Both the position numbers and the translations under genes were made by a program. Under the pieces are notes generated by a model. The model saw only the letters and a list, made by a program, of their open reading frames with translations. It was not told the DNA's origin and did not search any database. From NCBI RefSeq assembly GCF_008831045.1, contig NZ_WAJS01000022.1, forward strand, positions 1 to 48,555: 48,555 bases of DNA. The letters are read 5' to 3'. The stretch is from Adlercreutzia muris (GTDB lineage: Bacteria; Actinomycetota; Coriobacteriia; Coriobacteriales; Eggerthellaceae). Below, piece after piece: positions 8,489 through 19,803 of this stretch (position 1 is the first letter of the stretch; each line of letters starts with the position of its first letter).

Positions 8489-11400
8489 CTACCTCCCCTC
8501 TTCCGTCGTGGGCATGGGTGTGTAGGTAAAGCCGTTCTCGCCCGGAGCGTAACGGTTCACCACGCCCGTGCCGTAACTCTCATCGGTATAGGTGTTGTCG
8601 AAGGTAACCTCTGTGACGGGAATATCGGCTTCCTCTCCGGGAACAGCCCCCTCCACGGCCACAATCTCGCGATTGGGGGTGCCGTCGAAGTTGTCACCGC
8701 TGTAGTACAGCTCCTCGATAAGGTAGTAACCCTCGGGAAGGTCGGACAGCAACTCCACCTTCGTCTGATTCTCGCCAGCACCAAAGGTCATGCTCACGGT
8801 GTTCTGGTAAATCACCAGATCGTCTACCTTGTTGGCCGCCGCAGCCTGATCGACATAGCCCGTCACCTGGAATACCGCCGTGGCCACGCCGTTAGCCGCT
8901 TCGAAGTTGTTCAGATTTTTCACAAGCTGCAGAGCACCGCGCTTCTCGGGCTCGTCGGGGTTGCCGGGAACCTCGGGATCGCCGGGAACCTCGGGATCGC
9001 GGCCCACCACAATGCGGTCGTTGCAGGCGATGGCCCCGCCATTGGTGTTGGAGTAATTACCCGTGAAGTACAGCACCGCCATGCCCATGGCCGCTTCCTT
9101 ATCGGCCGGGGTCGGGTTTGCTTTCAGGGCTGTGAAGCGATCCGCCTGGAGCACAGCCTCGGCGGTCTGGGGGAACGTGTTCGGGTCGGTCAGGTGATAG
9201 ACGGGGTACTCCTTCTTCTCATCGGTGCGCGTCTCGGCAACCAGCGTTTGGGGGTTGTCATCGAAGGAGACTTCCTGGCGCTGGTCCGGTGCGGGAGCGC
9301 TCTGATCGACGGTAAGCTCGTATTTCTTGAAGCCAGGGCTATCGCTCTCGACTTTCTTGCACGCGGTCACTTCACCGGCCACGGTGCCGTCGGCACTGCT
9401 ATTCCCCGTTGCCACCTTAACGGTGGCGTAGTAGCCCTCGAGGAAGCCATCGGAGCCGGCGTGGGCATCGGGAACGTAAATCTCCACTATCCCTTCGGCC
9501 TTGTTCTTCATAATCACGTTGGGAATTCCCGATGAGGTCAGATCCTTGCCATCGATGATCATGCTGACGGCTTTGTTGGCCCACCCACCTGTGCGGGTAG
9601 CACTCAGCGTGCCCTTGTAGGTCATATCGGGAATATAGGACACGGTGCCGCTGGTGTAGCCCGTCCAGCGGTGGTAGCCGCCTCCGAGCATGGCATTGAA
9701 CACCGTGCTTTCCTTGGCGCAGAAGAAATCATCGGCCGCGTGGGGGTCAATTTTCAGGCCATAGGTCGGATCAAGGGCCCACTGGTCACCGTATTCGTTG
9801 GGATTAGTCGTCGCATTGGCCTGATCAGCCGTATTGTCGAAGATGGCCGCATCAGCGGTGACCACGACGCCGTTAGTGCACACGCCCACGCCGCCGCCGA
9901 AACCGTGAGCGGTGTTGCCGGTGACGATGGGGTAGCGCACGGTGAGTCCCGTCTCCTTGCCATGAGTGGCCGAGGGGAGGAACAGGCCGCCTCCACCGTA
10001 ATCAAACTTCGTCGCGGTCATATTGTTCGTGATATAGCCACCCTTGATATAGCTAGCCTTGTCGGGCATGGCGTTAATGGCGCCACCCTCGCTCGTACCG
10101 GCATAATTGGAAGCGAAAACACCGGATTCCACTTTCAGCAGAGGGTAGATGTACTGGTCGATCCACGTGGTGCCGGAATAAAGGGCATAGGAGGCCATAA
10201 GCAGACCGCCACCGCCATCGGAAGCGTAATTGCCCGTCAGAGAGGCACCGGCGATAACCGTCTCATCCATAGAGAAGATACCGCCACCGCCACCGCCGAG
10301 CTGCTTCCAATTCACACCCTCGTTCGTGTCGGGGCGCACCGAGGGGTGAATGGCCGACTTGTCGTTTTCCGAGCGGTTGTTGGTTACCAAGGCGGAGTCC
10401 TTCACCGTAAGCACGCTTTTGGCCTGGCTTCCGTTGTTCCTCAGGCGCCCCTGCACATAGACAGCACCGCCGTCAGCCTGGGCCGTATTGCCCGCGAGCA
10501 CAGCGTTATCGGCAAGAGTCACCGTAGATGAGGCGTTGGCGTAGATGCCGCCGCCGTTGCGCACCTGGGCCATACCGCCAGGGGTCGTGTCGTTGAACAC
10601 TTCCTCGCCGGCGCGATTGCCCGCGATCAGCGCATCACCGGCCACAGTCAACTGGGTGTTATCCACCCACAGCGCACCGCCGTTGCCGTCACCTCGGGCC
10701 GTATTGCCCGCAATAATGGCCTGGTCGGTAATTTTCACCGTGGCCTTCTTGGCGTTGATGGCGGCGCCGTCGGCTCCTGTTGATCCCACGATGCATCCAT
10801 CGGTCATGGTGATGGTGCCCTCCTGGGCTGCCACCACATGATCGCCCTGCTCCATGGTCAGGCGGCCGCCCTCGATATTAAGCGTGCCGCCACTCACCTG
10901 CACCAAATTCACGGCCTGGCGGGCCTTAATGGACCCCGCTCCCGAGAGATCGAGATCATACTGGTACAGATATTCAGTGGTCTCGCCCTTTGCGGGACGA
11001 TTGGCATACGAGCTCGTGATGAAATACCGCAGAGTCTGCGCATCGGCATTGTACTCGGCTTTCTTGCCGATCATGGCCTCGAAGCCCTCGCGATCATCCA
11101 CAGGGCTGGGAATCTTCTCCCCCCGGGCGGCACGCTTCACCGGGGCGGCATCATCGTTGGTGTCCGTAATGGTGAGCGTCGCACCTGCGTTCACGGTGAA
11201 CAGCGTGTCAATCTCATCCACTGCAATGGTGTGGCCATTCAGATCGAGGGTCTTGGTACCCTTCACCTCAACCGGGCTAATGGCCTCTTCGATATTTGCG
11301 GCCAGCTTCACGGCTCCCTCGTCGCCCTCCGACAGCGCTTTAGCAACATCGTCCCATGTGGAGGCTCCGGGTGCAGGCTCGACACTCACCACAACGACGG

Positions 11401-12202
11401 CCCCCCGATCAGCGGCTTCAGCCAACACGGCGAGGGGAATCGTGTAAGACCCATCGGCAGCCGGCTCGACAGTCGTTGCCACCACCAGCTCCTCGTCCTC
11501 CTGGGAGGCGGGGGCAGCGGCCATTGGCGGGTACTCGTCGGGGAGAACCTCCTCAACGGCATTTTCTCCGGTTTCCGCCAGGGGAACTGCCTCGGCGGCC
11601 GAGGATCCTACGGCTTCGGAATCTCCCAAGACCTCCGCGCTATCAGCCTCGTGAGCTGCCTCGTCGACATTCGGGACATCCCCCTCAACCGGAGTGTCGG
11701 CCGCCGGCGCATCGGGAGCGACGGGCGAGGGCGCAGGGCCCGATCCTTCGTGTGCCGAATTCTCCTCTCCACCTTCGTCGGAGGAAGGGGCAGGGGAGGT
11801 TTCTTGAGAGCCGTCCTCTAGGGACGGCTCTCCGATAATCAGATTATCGGACGGCTGCTTGGACCCCATGGCACGGGAAACGGGATCGCCTCCCTCTGCC
11901 TCATAGGTCACCTCAATGGCCGTATGGGCGGGAGCGTCGACGGAGAAGGTCAAGTCGGTGTCGACGGGAGCCTCGTACACCGCATCCATGTCAGAGGCGA
12001 ACCGATCGGCTCCCACGGCAACCGTCATGCCGTCGGCCACCTGGAAGCGAACCTCCACGGTGCCGTCTTCGGCGAGGGCCTTAGAAGGAGATCCTAGGGC
12101 AAAGTTGCCGAAAGAGACAATCATCGCCGCAGCGACCACGGAGGCAACCACTTTCCTTGCCTTCGAGAACTCATATCCCATATTTTGAGTTATCGCCTTC
12201 AT
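8489..12202 (-). CDS. Large beta-helix and CnaB adhesin, first gene of the matrix operon
   Basis: This is a 1237-residue secreted protein. Its signal peptide is cleaved near KALA-ED (residue 44). An N-terminal domain and an acidic Pro/Glu/Ala stalk (about 125-240) come first. A long right-handed beta-helix region (about 290-800) follows, with many imperfect repeats such as 'ALIAGNRA', 'NGGGIYANASSTVTLADNAVLAGNTA' style turns and GGA/GGG corners. Near residues 1065-1085 lies a DPEVPG tandem repeat. A CnaB/SpaA-type domain covers about 1088-1206, with candidate isopeptide residues Lys1095 (LQLVKN) and Asn1203 (FDNTY). There is no LPxTG motif or C-terminal membrane segment, so attachment probably depends on partners. 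It heads an operon with spacings of 2-12 bp. The ribosome site is GAGGAG. Confidence 0.85.
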   Translation of the reverse strand: MKAITQNMGYEFSKARKVVASVVAAAMIVSFGNFALGSPSKALAEDGTVEVRFQVADGMTVAVGADRFASDMDAVYEAPVDTDLTFSVDAPAHTAIEVTYEAEGGDPVSRAMGSKQPSDNLIIGEPSLEDGSQETSPAPSSDEGGEENSAHEGSGPAPSPVAPDAPAADTPVEGDVPNVDEAAHEADSAEVLGDSEAVGSSAAEAVPLAETGENAVEEVLPDEYPPMAAAPASQEDEELVVATTVEPAADGSYTIPLAVLAEAADRGAVVVVSVEPAPGASTWDDVAKALSEGDEGAVKLAANIEEAISPVEVKGTKTLDLNGHTIAVDEIDTLFTVNAGATLTITDTNDDAAPVKRAARGEKIPSPVDDREGFEAMIGKKAEYNADAQTLRYFITSSYANRPAKGETTEYLYQYDLDLSGAGSIKARQAVNLVQVSGGTLNIEGGRLTMEQGDHVVAAQEGTITMTDGCIVGSTGADGAAINAKKATVKITDQAIIAGNTARGDGNGGALWVDNTQLTVAGDALIAGNRAGEEVFNDTTPGGMAQVRNGGGIYANASSTVTLADNAVLAGNTAQADGGAVYVQGRLRNNGSQAKSVLTVKDSALVTNNRSENDKSAIHPSVRPDTNEGVNWKQLGGGGGGIFSMDETVIAGASLTGNYASDGGGGLLMASYALYSGTTWIDQYIYPLLKVESGVFASNYAGTSEGGAINAMPDKASYIKGGYITNNMTATKFDYGGGGLFLPSATHGKETGLTVRYPIVTGNTAHGFGGGVGVCTNGVVVTADAAIFDNTADQANATTNPNEYGDQWALDPTYGLKIDPHAADDFFCAKESTVFNAMLGGGYHRWTGYTSGTVSYIPDMTYKGTLSATRTGGWANKAVSMIIDGKDLTSSGIPNVIMKNKAEGIVEIYVPDAHAGSDGFLEGYYATVKVATGNSSADGTVAGEVTACKKVESDSPGFKKYELTVDQSAPAPDQRQEVSFDDNPQTLVAETRTDEKKEYPVYHLTDPNTFPQTAEAVLQADRFTALKANPTPADKEAAMGMAVLYFTGNYSNTNGGAIACNDRIVVGRDPEVPGDPEVPGNPDEPEKRGALQLVKNLNNFEAANGVATAVFQVTGYVDQAAAANKVDDLVIYQNTVSMTFGAGENQTKVELLSDLPEGYYLIEELYYSGDNFDGTPNREIVAVEGAVPGEEADIPVTEVTFDNTYTDESYGTGVVNRYAPGENGFTYTPMPTTEEGR

Positions 12203-12441
12203 ATCTCACCGCTCCTCTTATAAGCAAGCGTCCTCAGCTTGCCCTCTTACCCTCTCTCGCGGGCGGGAAAACCGCCTCTGTCTCAGATGTTTCCGATCAT
12301 CTATTGTATCTCTGAGACTTCCTTACTGTCTACTTGTCAATCGATCGCCGATGGCTCTTTCTGGCTCAGGGGCTTCTTTAACACACCTATCATAGGCAAA
12401 AGAGCCGCAAATTTAGAGTTTACGACAAGATGACATTAATA

Positions 12442-12456
12442 TGACAGGGTAATGAC
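12442..12456 (-). promoter_or_regulatory. 15-bp motif shared by two adhesin upstream regions (copy 2)
   Basis: The plus strand reads TGACAGGGTAATGAC, identical to 4359-4373. It lies about 240 bp upstream of the adhesin start at 12202, in the same orientation relative to its gene as copy 1. The site could bind a common regulator of the two surface genes. Confidence 0.5.
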
Positions 12457-12543
12457 CGTATAAACTTTAGGATTTGAAGACAGAAAGCAGTCCAGAGGCT
12501 ATTCTCTCCGCACCGAGTTCGATCTCAGAAATGCTCACATACG

Positions 12544-12576
12544 AGAAACCGGGCCATATGGTATGACCCGGTTTCT
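12544..12576 (-). terminator. Hairpin downstream of tRNA-Ala
   Basis: Perfect 10-bp arms AGAAACCGGG (12544-12553) and CCCGGTTTCT (12567-12576) enclose a 13-nt loop just past the tRNA 3' end. The trailing U-tract is poor (CGTATG), so termination is likely but not certain. Confidence 0.5.
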
Positions 12577-12584
12577 GAAGTTAT

Positions 12585-12660
12585 TGGTGGAGCATAGGGG
12601 GATCGAACCCCTGACCTCAGGCTTGCAAAGCCCGCGCTCTCCCAGCTGAGCTAATGCCCC
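12585..12660 (-). tRNA. tRNA-Ala (UGC)
   Basis: This is a 76-nt cloverleaf with an encoded CCA. The acceptor GGGGCAT pairs with the 3' ATGCTCC, the T arm contains GGTTCGATCC, and the anticodon loop TTTGCAA gives UGC. It lies downstream of tRNA-Ile on the same strand. Confidence 0.97.
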
Positions 12661-12722
12661 GTGGCTTCTCTTTCTCCCTTACCTTGCTAGGTGGCATGTT
12701 CGGAAAACTGCCTCAGAATATA

Positions 12723-12766
12723 ATAAACGCTCCACCGGCTAACTCGGCTCACGGTGGAGCGTTTAT
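12723..12766 (-). terminator. Terminator between tRNA-Ile and tRNA-Ala
   Basis: Perfect 15-bp arms (12723-12737 and 12752-12766) enclose a 14-nt loop, followed on the minus strand by TATATT. It would end the tRNA-Ile transcript before tRNA-Ala. Confidence 0.65.
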
Positions 12767-12776
12767 CGCAAAGTAA

Positions 12777-12853
<77 letters not shown>

Positions 12854-12871
12854 TTGAAAAAGTGCTTGACT

Positions 12872-12900
12872 ATCTTACGATGAAATCATAGTGGGGTCAA
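12872..12900 (-). promoter_or_regulatory. Sigma-70 promoter of tRNA-Ile
   Basis: On the minus strand TTGACC (12900-12895) is followed by a 17-nt spacer and TAAGAT (12877-12872), 18 bp before the tRNA 5' end. Confidence 0.65.
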
Positions 12901-12997
12901 GGAAAAATTTAACCGAATTGGAAAAATTATCTTGAGCCCCGGAAAACTCACTCGTGAGACAATACCATTGCGCCGTTTTCTCTGAAAGGAGCCTGCC

Positions 12998-13504
12998 GTG
13001 ATTCCCTTGAAAGTGCTCACGCTCATCATGGCGAACCCACTGCAACCTTCGGTGCTCGTGCTCCAACCTGTGGAAGACGCGCCGGCGGGGAAGGCCCGTA
13101 TCGTACCCATATGGATCGGACCCTCGGAGGCAGCGCAAATCGGCATGGCCTTGGAGCAGGTGAAACTCGAACGACCGATGACTCATGATCTCTTCCTCGA
13201 CGCGCTCACTAATCTTGATGCCCGCATCGATTCCGTGGTCATCTGCGGCGTGAAGGGCCCGGTATTCCGATCCCGCCTCATTTTGAGCCAGGGAGGCCGC
13301 CTCGTTACCCTCGATGCGCGGCCGAGCGACGCCGTTGCCCTAGCCCTGCGCCAAGACGCCCCTCTCTACATCGAGGAGCGCGTGCTAGATGCTGCCTCTT
13401 TTCCGTTTATCTTCAAAGAGGAACGGCCGGAAGAGGAGCTAGCGGCCTTCAAGACCTTCCTGGACCATGTCTCCCCTGACGACTTCGGTATCGAGGGCCC
13501 GTAG
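12998..13504 (+). CDS. DUF151 / bifunctional nuclease (BFN) domain protein
   Basis: This is a 168-residue protein with a single DUF151/BFN-type domain. Recognisable blocks are PSVLVLQP, ARIVPIWIGPSEA, ERPMTHDLF, DAVVICG-like IDSVVICGVKG and LDARPSDAVALALR (about residues 105-120). DARPSDAxAL is the most characteristic motif of the family. Some plant and bacterial members have been reported as nucleases, but the bacterial role is uncertain. The start is GTG, preceded by AAAGGAG at good distance. The C-terminus is acidic (EERPEEEL). It runs divergently from the tRNAs and convergently to gyrA, with a hairpin between. Confidence 0.85.
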   Translation: MIPLKVLTLIMANPLQPSVLVLQPVEDAPAGKARIVPIWIGPSEAAQIGMALEQVKLERPMTHDLFLDALTNLDARIDSVVICGVKGPVFRSRLILSQGGRLVTLDARPSDAVALALRQDAPLYIEERVLDAASFPFIFKEERPEEELAAFKTFLDHVSPDDFGIEGP

Positions 13505-13521
13505 CCACCTGAAAGAAGAGA

Positions 13522-13547
13522 GGGGGCAGCCCCGCAGGCCTGCCCCC
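13522..13547. terminator. Hairpin between converging genes
   Basis: GGGGGCAG (13522-13529) pairs with CTGCCCCC (13540-13547) across a 10-nt loop, between the convergent DUF151 and gyrA stops. It has no U-tract on either side, so it may be a weak bidirectional terminator. Confidence 0.4.
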
Positions 13548-13577
13548 CTCGCGACACAACGACGGCAATCGACCCAG

Positions 13578-16400
13578 TTACTCTTCGTCCTCGGCGATCT
13601 CTTCCACCGCGACCTCGGCAGCGCCGTCTCCCTCGTCGCCGTCGATGTCGTCGATGGCCAAGGATCCGTCGGTGCTCTCCTCGTCCAGCAGGTCGAGCTG
13701 GTTCTCGTCCACCTCGCCGGCCTTCTTGGCCTTCTTCTTGCCTGTGGAGGAAATGGCCACGGCGCAGACCTTGTCCTTGTCGGCCACGTTCATCACCTTC
13801 ACACCCTGGGTGGAACGGCCAAGCTCGGAAATGCCCTTCACCGGGGTGCGCACGATGACGCCCTCCTCGGACACGATCATGATCTCGTCATCGGCGCCGA
13901 CGATCTTCATGACTGCGAGCAGGCCCTTCTTGTGGGTCATGGTGATGGTGTACACGCCCTGGCCACCGCGATGGTGCTCGGGGTATTCCTCGATCTTCGT
14001 GCGCTTGCCATAGCCCTTCTCGGTAATGACGAACAGGTCGGTGCCGGGGCGGGCAATTTCCATGCCGAGTACGTGGGCATCGGCGGGCACGTTCATGCCG
14101 CGCACGCCCATGGTTCCGCGGCCCATGGCGCGGGCCTCGGACTCATCCCAGAGGATGGCCTTGCCGGCGGAGGACACCATGATGACCTTCTCGCCCTTAG
14201 CCACACGCTTCACCGAGATGAGCTCGTCATCGTCCTTCAAGTTGATGGCGATGAGCCCGTCGCGGCGAGTGCGGTCGTACTGGTCCATGGAGGTCTTCTT
14301 CACGTTGCCCTGAGCCGTGGCGAACATGAGGAACTCCTCGGCGGGGAAGTCCTTCGTGGCGATGACGGCGCTGATAGACTCGCCTTTCTCCAAAGGCAGC
14401 AGGTTCACAATGGCCGTGCCGCGGGCATGGCGACTGGCCTCGGGAATCTCGTACACCTTCAGGCGATACACCTTGCCCTTGGTGGAGAAGAACAGCATGT
14501 AGGAGTGGGTGGAGGCCACAAACAAGTGCTCCACAAAGTCGGCATCCTTCAAGTTCACGCCCTGCATGCCCTTGCCGCCGCGCTTCTGCTGGCGGTAGGT
14601 GCTCACGGGCAGGCGCTTGATGTAGCCGGCCTTGGTCATGGTGACGACCATGTTCTCCTCGGCGATGAGGTCTTCCACCTCAATATCCTTCGCCTCGCCG
14701 GTGATGCGGGTGCGGCGCGGGGTGCCGTACTTCTTCTTGATCTCCAGCAGCTCGTCCTTGATGACCTGCTTCAGCAGGCTCTCGTCGGACAGGATGCGCT
14801 TGTAGTAGGCGATCTTCTCGCGCAGCTCGGCCAGCTCTTCCTCGATCTTCTCGCGCTCCAGGCCGGTCAGGCGGCGCAGACGCATCTCCAAGATGGCGTT
14901 GGTTTGCTTCTCGGAGAGCCCAAAGCGCTCGGTCAGGCGCGCGGCGGCTTCCTTGTCCGTCTGGGACGAGCGGATGATCTGGATGACCTCGTCGATGTTA
15001 TCCAGCGCGATGATGTAGCCCTCGAGGATGTGCTCGCGCTCCTCGGCCTTGGCCAGCTCGTAGCGGGTGCGGCGGGTGACGACGTCCTTCTGATGCTCAA
15101 TGTAGTAGTGGAGGATCTCCTTGAGCGACAGCACGCGCGGGGTGCCGTTCACCAGGGCCAGCATGTTGGCGCCGAAGCCCACCTGCAGCTGGGTGTGCTT
15201 GTACAGCTTGTTCAGCACCACCTGGGGAATGGCGTTGGACTTCAAATCGATGATGATATCGATGCCCTTGCGGTCGGCCGCGTCGTGGATGTTGCTGATC
15301 TCGGGCAGCTTCTTATCGCGCACGAGCTCGCCGAGCTTCTCCAGCAGGCGCTTGCGGTTCACCTGATAGGGAATTTCCTTCACCACAATAGAGGAGCGGC
15401 CGTTCTTCTTCTCCTCGATCTCGCACTTGGCGCGGATGGTCATGTTGCCGTGACCAGTCTCGTAGGCATCCAGGATGCCCTTCTTGCCCATGATGAGGCC
15501 GCCGGTGGGGAAGTCGGGACCGGGCATGACGGCCATGAGCTCCTCGGTGGTGCACTCCGGATTATCGATCATGAGGCAGGTGGCATCGATGGTCTCGCCC
15601 AGGTTGTGGGGCGGGATGTTCGTGGCCATACCGACGGCGATGCCGTTGGAGCCGTTGACCAGCAGGTTCGGGAAACGGGCCGGCAGCACCGTGGGCTCTT
15701 GCAAGCTCTCGTCGTAGTTGGGCTGGAAATCAACGGTTTCCTTGTCCAAATCGCGCAGCAGCTCCATGGCCGGCTTGTCCAGGCGGGCCTCGGTGTAACG
15801 CATGGCGGCGGCACTATCGCCGTCGATGGAGCCGAAGTTGCCGTGACCGTCGATCAGCGGCAGGCGCAGGCTAAAGGGCTGGGCCAGGCGCACCATGGTG
15901 TCGTACACGGCGCTGTCGCCATGGGGATGGTACTTGCCGATCACGTCGCCGACGGTACGGGCCGATTTCATGTGCGGCTTGCTCGGCGTGTAACCCGATT
16001 CGTTCATGGCGTACAGAATGCGGCGGTGCACCGGCTTCAGGCCGTCACGCACGTCGGGCAGGGCGCGGGACACGATAACCGACATGGAGTATTCCAGGAA
16101 GGAGGTCTGCATCTCCTTGCCGAGAAACGCCGCGCGCACCGTGGTGCCCTCGCCGCCGTTGGCCCCCTCGATGATGGAGCCGTGGGGGTTGGGCATATCC
16201 ACCATCATAGAGCGGGCCCGCTCCTCCTCGGAAACGGCGTGCTCCTCGTCCAAGGTGGAAGAGGCCGAGGCGATCTCGGCATCCTCATCGCCCTCGTCAT
16301 CGGTGTCGACCTCTTCAGCCAAGTACAGCGCGTCCTCTTCGGCGGCCTCTACCCCGGACTGCTCATCGGCGTCGAAGTTCTCGTCTTCAAAATCTGCCAT
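13578..16400 (-). CDS. gyrA: DNA gyrase subunit A
   Basis: This is a 940-residue breakage-reunion subunit of the cytoplasmic gyrase A2B2 complex, which introduces negative supercoils. The catalytic tyrosine is Tyr202 in [10 protein letters not shown]. The quinolone region reads [10 protein letters not shown], with Ser163 and Asp167, the residues normally linked to susceptibility. The GyrA box appears as QKRGGKG in the C-terminal DNA-wrapping beta-pinwheel. Relative to E. coli numbering everything is shifted by 80 residues, because there is a strongly acidic N-terminal extension (residues 1-80). The C-terminus is also acidic. The start is supported by AAGGAG 11 bp downstream of the gyrB stop, so gyrB and gyrA are co-transcribed. 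Confidence 0.98.
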   Translation of the reverse strand: MADFEDENFDADEQSGVEAAEEDALYLAEEVDTDDEGDEDAEIASASSTLDEEHAVSEEERARSMMVDMPNPHGSIIEGANGGEGTTVRAAFLGKEMQTSFLEYSMSVIVSRALPDVRDGLKPVHRRILYAMNESGYTPSKPHMKSARTVGDVIGKYHPHGDSAVYDTMVRLAQPFSLRLPLIDGHGNFGSIDGDSAAAMRYTEARLDKPAMELLRDLDKETVDFQPNYDESLQEPTVLPARFPNLLVNGSNGIAVGMATNIPPHNLGETIDATCLMIDNPECTTEELMAVMPGPDFPTGGLIMGKKGILDAYETGHGNMTIRAKCEIEEKKNGRSSIVVKEIPYQVNRKRLLEKLGELVRDKKLPEISNIHDAADRKGIDIIIDLKSNAIPQVVLNKLYKHTQLQVGFGANMLALVNGTPRVLSLKEILHYYIEHQKDVVTRRTRYELAKAEEREHILEGYIIALDNIDEVIQIIRSSQTDKEAAARLTERFGLSEKQTNAILEMRLRRLTGLEREKIEEELAELREKIAYYKRILSDESLLKQVIKDELLEIKKKYGTPRRTRITGEAKDIEVEDLIAEENMVVTMTKAGYIKRLPVSTYRQQKRGGKGMQGVNLKDADFVEHLFVASTHSYMLFFSTKGKVYRLKVYEIPEASRHARGTAIVNLLPLEKGESISAVIATKDFPAEEFLMFATAQGNVKKTSMDQYDRTRRDGLIAINLKDDDELISVKRVAKGEKVIMVSSAGKAILWDESEARAMGRGTMGVRGMNVPADAHVLGMEIARPGTDLFVITEKGYGKRTKIEEYPEHHRGGQGVYTITMTHKKGLLAVMKIVGADDEIMIVSEEGVIVRTPVKGISELGRSTQGVKVMNVADKDKVCAVAISSTGKKKAKKAGEVDENQLDLLDEESTDGSLAIDDIDGDEGDGAAEVAVEEIAEDEE

Positions 16401-16411
16401 TTAGGTTCTCC

Positions 16412-18370
<1,959 letters not shown>

Positions 18371-18413
18371 CTACATAGAAAATGCGCCCGATGCGAGCGC
18401 TGACTGAGCGTCG

Positions 18414-18422
18414 ATTATAGCA
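18414..18422 (-). promoter_or_regulatory. Extended -10 promoter of gyrB-gyrA
   Basis: The minus strand reads TGCTATAAT, a perfect -10 with the TGN extension, about 58 bp upstream of the gyrB start. No good -35 is present, as is typical for extended -10 promoters. Confidence 0.5.
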
Positions 18423-18644
18423 TGGGATAGTGGCCTGTGGTTTTGCGAGGTCTGAAAATGGCTGTTTTAACGGCCTCTCAGGGGTACTTTTGGAATTTTA
18501 TGGGGAAAATATCACATTTTCGAAAATCGAAGTTCTAGGGGCGCCAGGACTTCTCAGGAAAGGTGCAGGCAAAACAACAGGGCAGGATCAGGGGTCGGGG
18601 CGCCAAACTAAAAACTAAGGAGCCCCCGAATTCATAGTGAAGCA

Positions 18645-19778
18645 CTAGACCGACAGGGGAAGCTCAACAACTTGAGCCCGACTGAGCATACCCTGGTCGA
18701 AGTAGGCGAGATTCGCCGTGGTGATAAAGGTCTGGCAACCTCCCTCCATGGCATCTACCAGGGCTTCGCGGCGGGCACCATCAAGCTCGCTCATCACATC
18801 ATCCAGAAGAAGCACCGGTTTCTGCTGCAAGAGCTCTTCCACTACCGCGGCCTCAGCGAGCTTGTATGAGAGCACGATGGAGCGCTGCTGGCCCTGACTT
18901 CCGAACAGAGAAGCATCTTGATCATCGAGGAAGAACCCAATGGCGTCACCGTGGGGTCCCACAAGGGATCGGCCCCGACGACGCTCTTCGGCGGCGCGTT
19001 CATAGAGGGATCGCGCCAGAGCTTCCCGTGCCTCGTCGCGCGTGAAGGTCATCAAGGGAAAAGCCCCCGGATACGGGGTTATCGGCTCCTTTCCCGAACG
19101 AGCCCACGAGGGCGTATAGTACGCCGTTAAGCGCTCGCGACCCCGAGAGATCTGACGATACTTTTCCGCAATGGAAGGCTGGAGCCGCGCAAAGAGGGCG
19201 GCGCGATAGCAGGCGAGCTGCGCACCCGCAGTCACCACCATCTCGTTGATGGCCTCGAGAAGAGGCGGCGCCGCCTCTTCCTTGAGCAAGCGGTTCTTAT
19301 GGCGGATCACCTTCTCGTAATCGCGGCGCACCACATAATAGTTCTTGTTCACTTGAGATCCCAGGGTATCCAAAGCGGTGCGTCGTCCGGCGGTGGGGCC
19401 CTTCACTAGATCAAGATCATCGGGCGTGAAGATCACCGACGGCACCAGGCCCTTCAAGTCGGCCGGGTGCTTCGCCTTTCCGTTCAGGCGGTATTTCCTC
19501 ACCTTGCCGTCGAGAGCCAGATCGAGGGAAAGCTCGCGATTCCCATCACTCACCTGAGCCTGCAGGCGGGCTCCCTCACAACCATGACGAATCAGCTGAT
19601 CAATGGTGGCATGACGAAAGGAAGTGAGGGCGGTGAGCAATTGGACGCCCTCTATGATGTTAGTCTTGCCCATGGCGTTCTCCCCCACGAGCACAGTCAA
19701 ATCCCCGAGGGACGTCAACAATGCTGATTCGTAACTCCGAAAATTACGGAAGGCCAGTTGTTCGATGCGCAGCGTCAA
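18645..19778 (-). CDS. recF: DNA repair/replication ATPase RecF
   Basis: This is a 377-residue SMC-like ABC ATPase that helps load RecA at gaps with RecO and RecR. The N-terminus reads LRIEQLAFRNFRSYESA. Walker A is GENAMGKTNIIEG, the signature region is GSQGQQRSIVLSYKLAEA, and Walker B is PVLLLDDVMSELD. A longer in-frame start at 19859 would overlap dnaN by 56 bp and add sequence unlike RecF. The TTG at 19778 matches the family N-terminus and is chosen here, although its ribosome site is weak. A parS-like site lies directly before it. It follows dnaN in the same operon. Confidence 0.93.
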   Translation of the reverse strand: MTLRIEQLAFRNFRSYESALLTSLGDLTVLVGENAMGKTNIIEGVQLLTALTSFRHATIDQLIRHGCEGARLQAQVSDGNRELSLDLALDGKVRKYRLNGKAKHPADLKGLVPSVIFTPDDLDLVKGPTAGRRTALDTLGSQVNKNYYVVRRDYEKVIRHKNRLLKEEAAPPLLEAINEMVVTAGAQLACYRAALFARLQPSIAEKYRQISRGRERLTAYYTPSWARSGKEPITPYPGAFPLMTFTRDEAREALARSLYERAAEERRRGRSLVGPHGDAIGFFLDDQDASLFGSQGQQRSIVLSYKLAEAAVVEELLQQKPVLLLDDVMSELDGARREALVDAMEGGCQTFITTANLAYFDQGMLSRAQVVELPLSV

Positions 19779-19781
19779 AAA

Positions 19782-19797
19782 CGTTCCACGTGAAACA
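19782..19797. promoter_or_regulatory. parS: parS-like site at the dnaN-recF junction
   Basis: The sequence CGTTCCACGTGAAACA matches the parS consensus TGTTTCACGTGAAACA at 14 of 16 positions. It lies between the dnaN stop and the recF start, where the recF ribosome site would be. Confidence 0.7.
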
Positions 19798-19803
19798 TCG
19801 GGT

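Larger units (their letters stand above)
12203..12584. other. Upstream region of the matrix operon
   Basis: This 382-bp gap lies between tRNA-Ala and the adhesin gene. It holds the second copy of the shared 15-bp motif (12442-12456) and a hairpin after tRNA-Ala (12544-12576). TTGACA and TACAAT both occur on the minus strand but are 26 nt apart, so they are not accepted as a promoter. No ORF is supported here. Confidence 0.55.

Noticed and set aside
15898-15930. Quinolone-resistance substitutions in GyrA
   Set aside because: The Ser and Asp positions (163 and 167) carry the usual susceptible residues.
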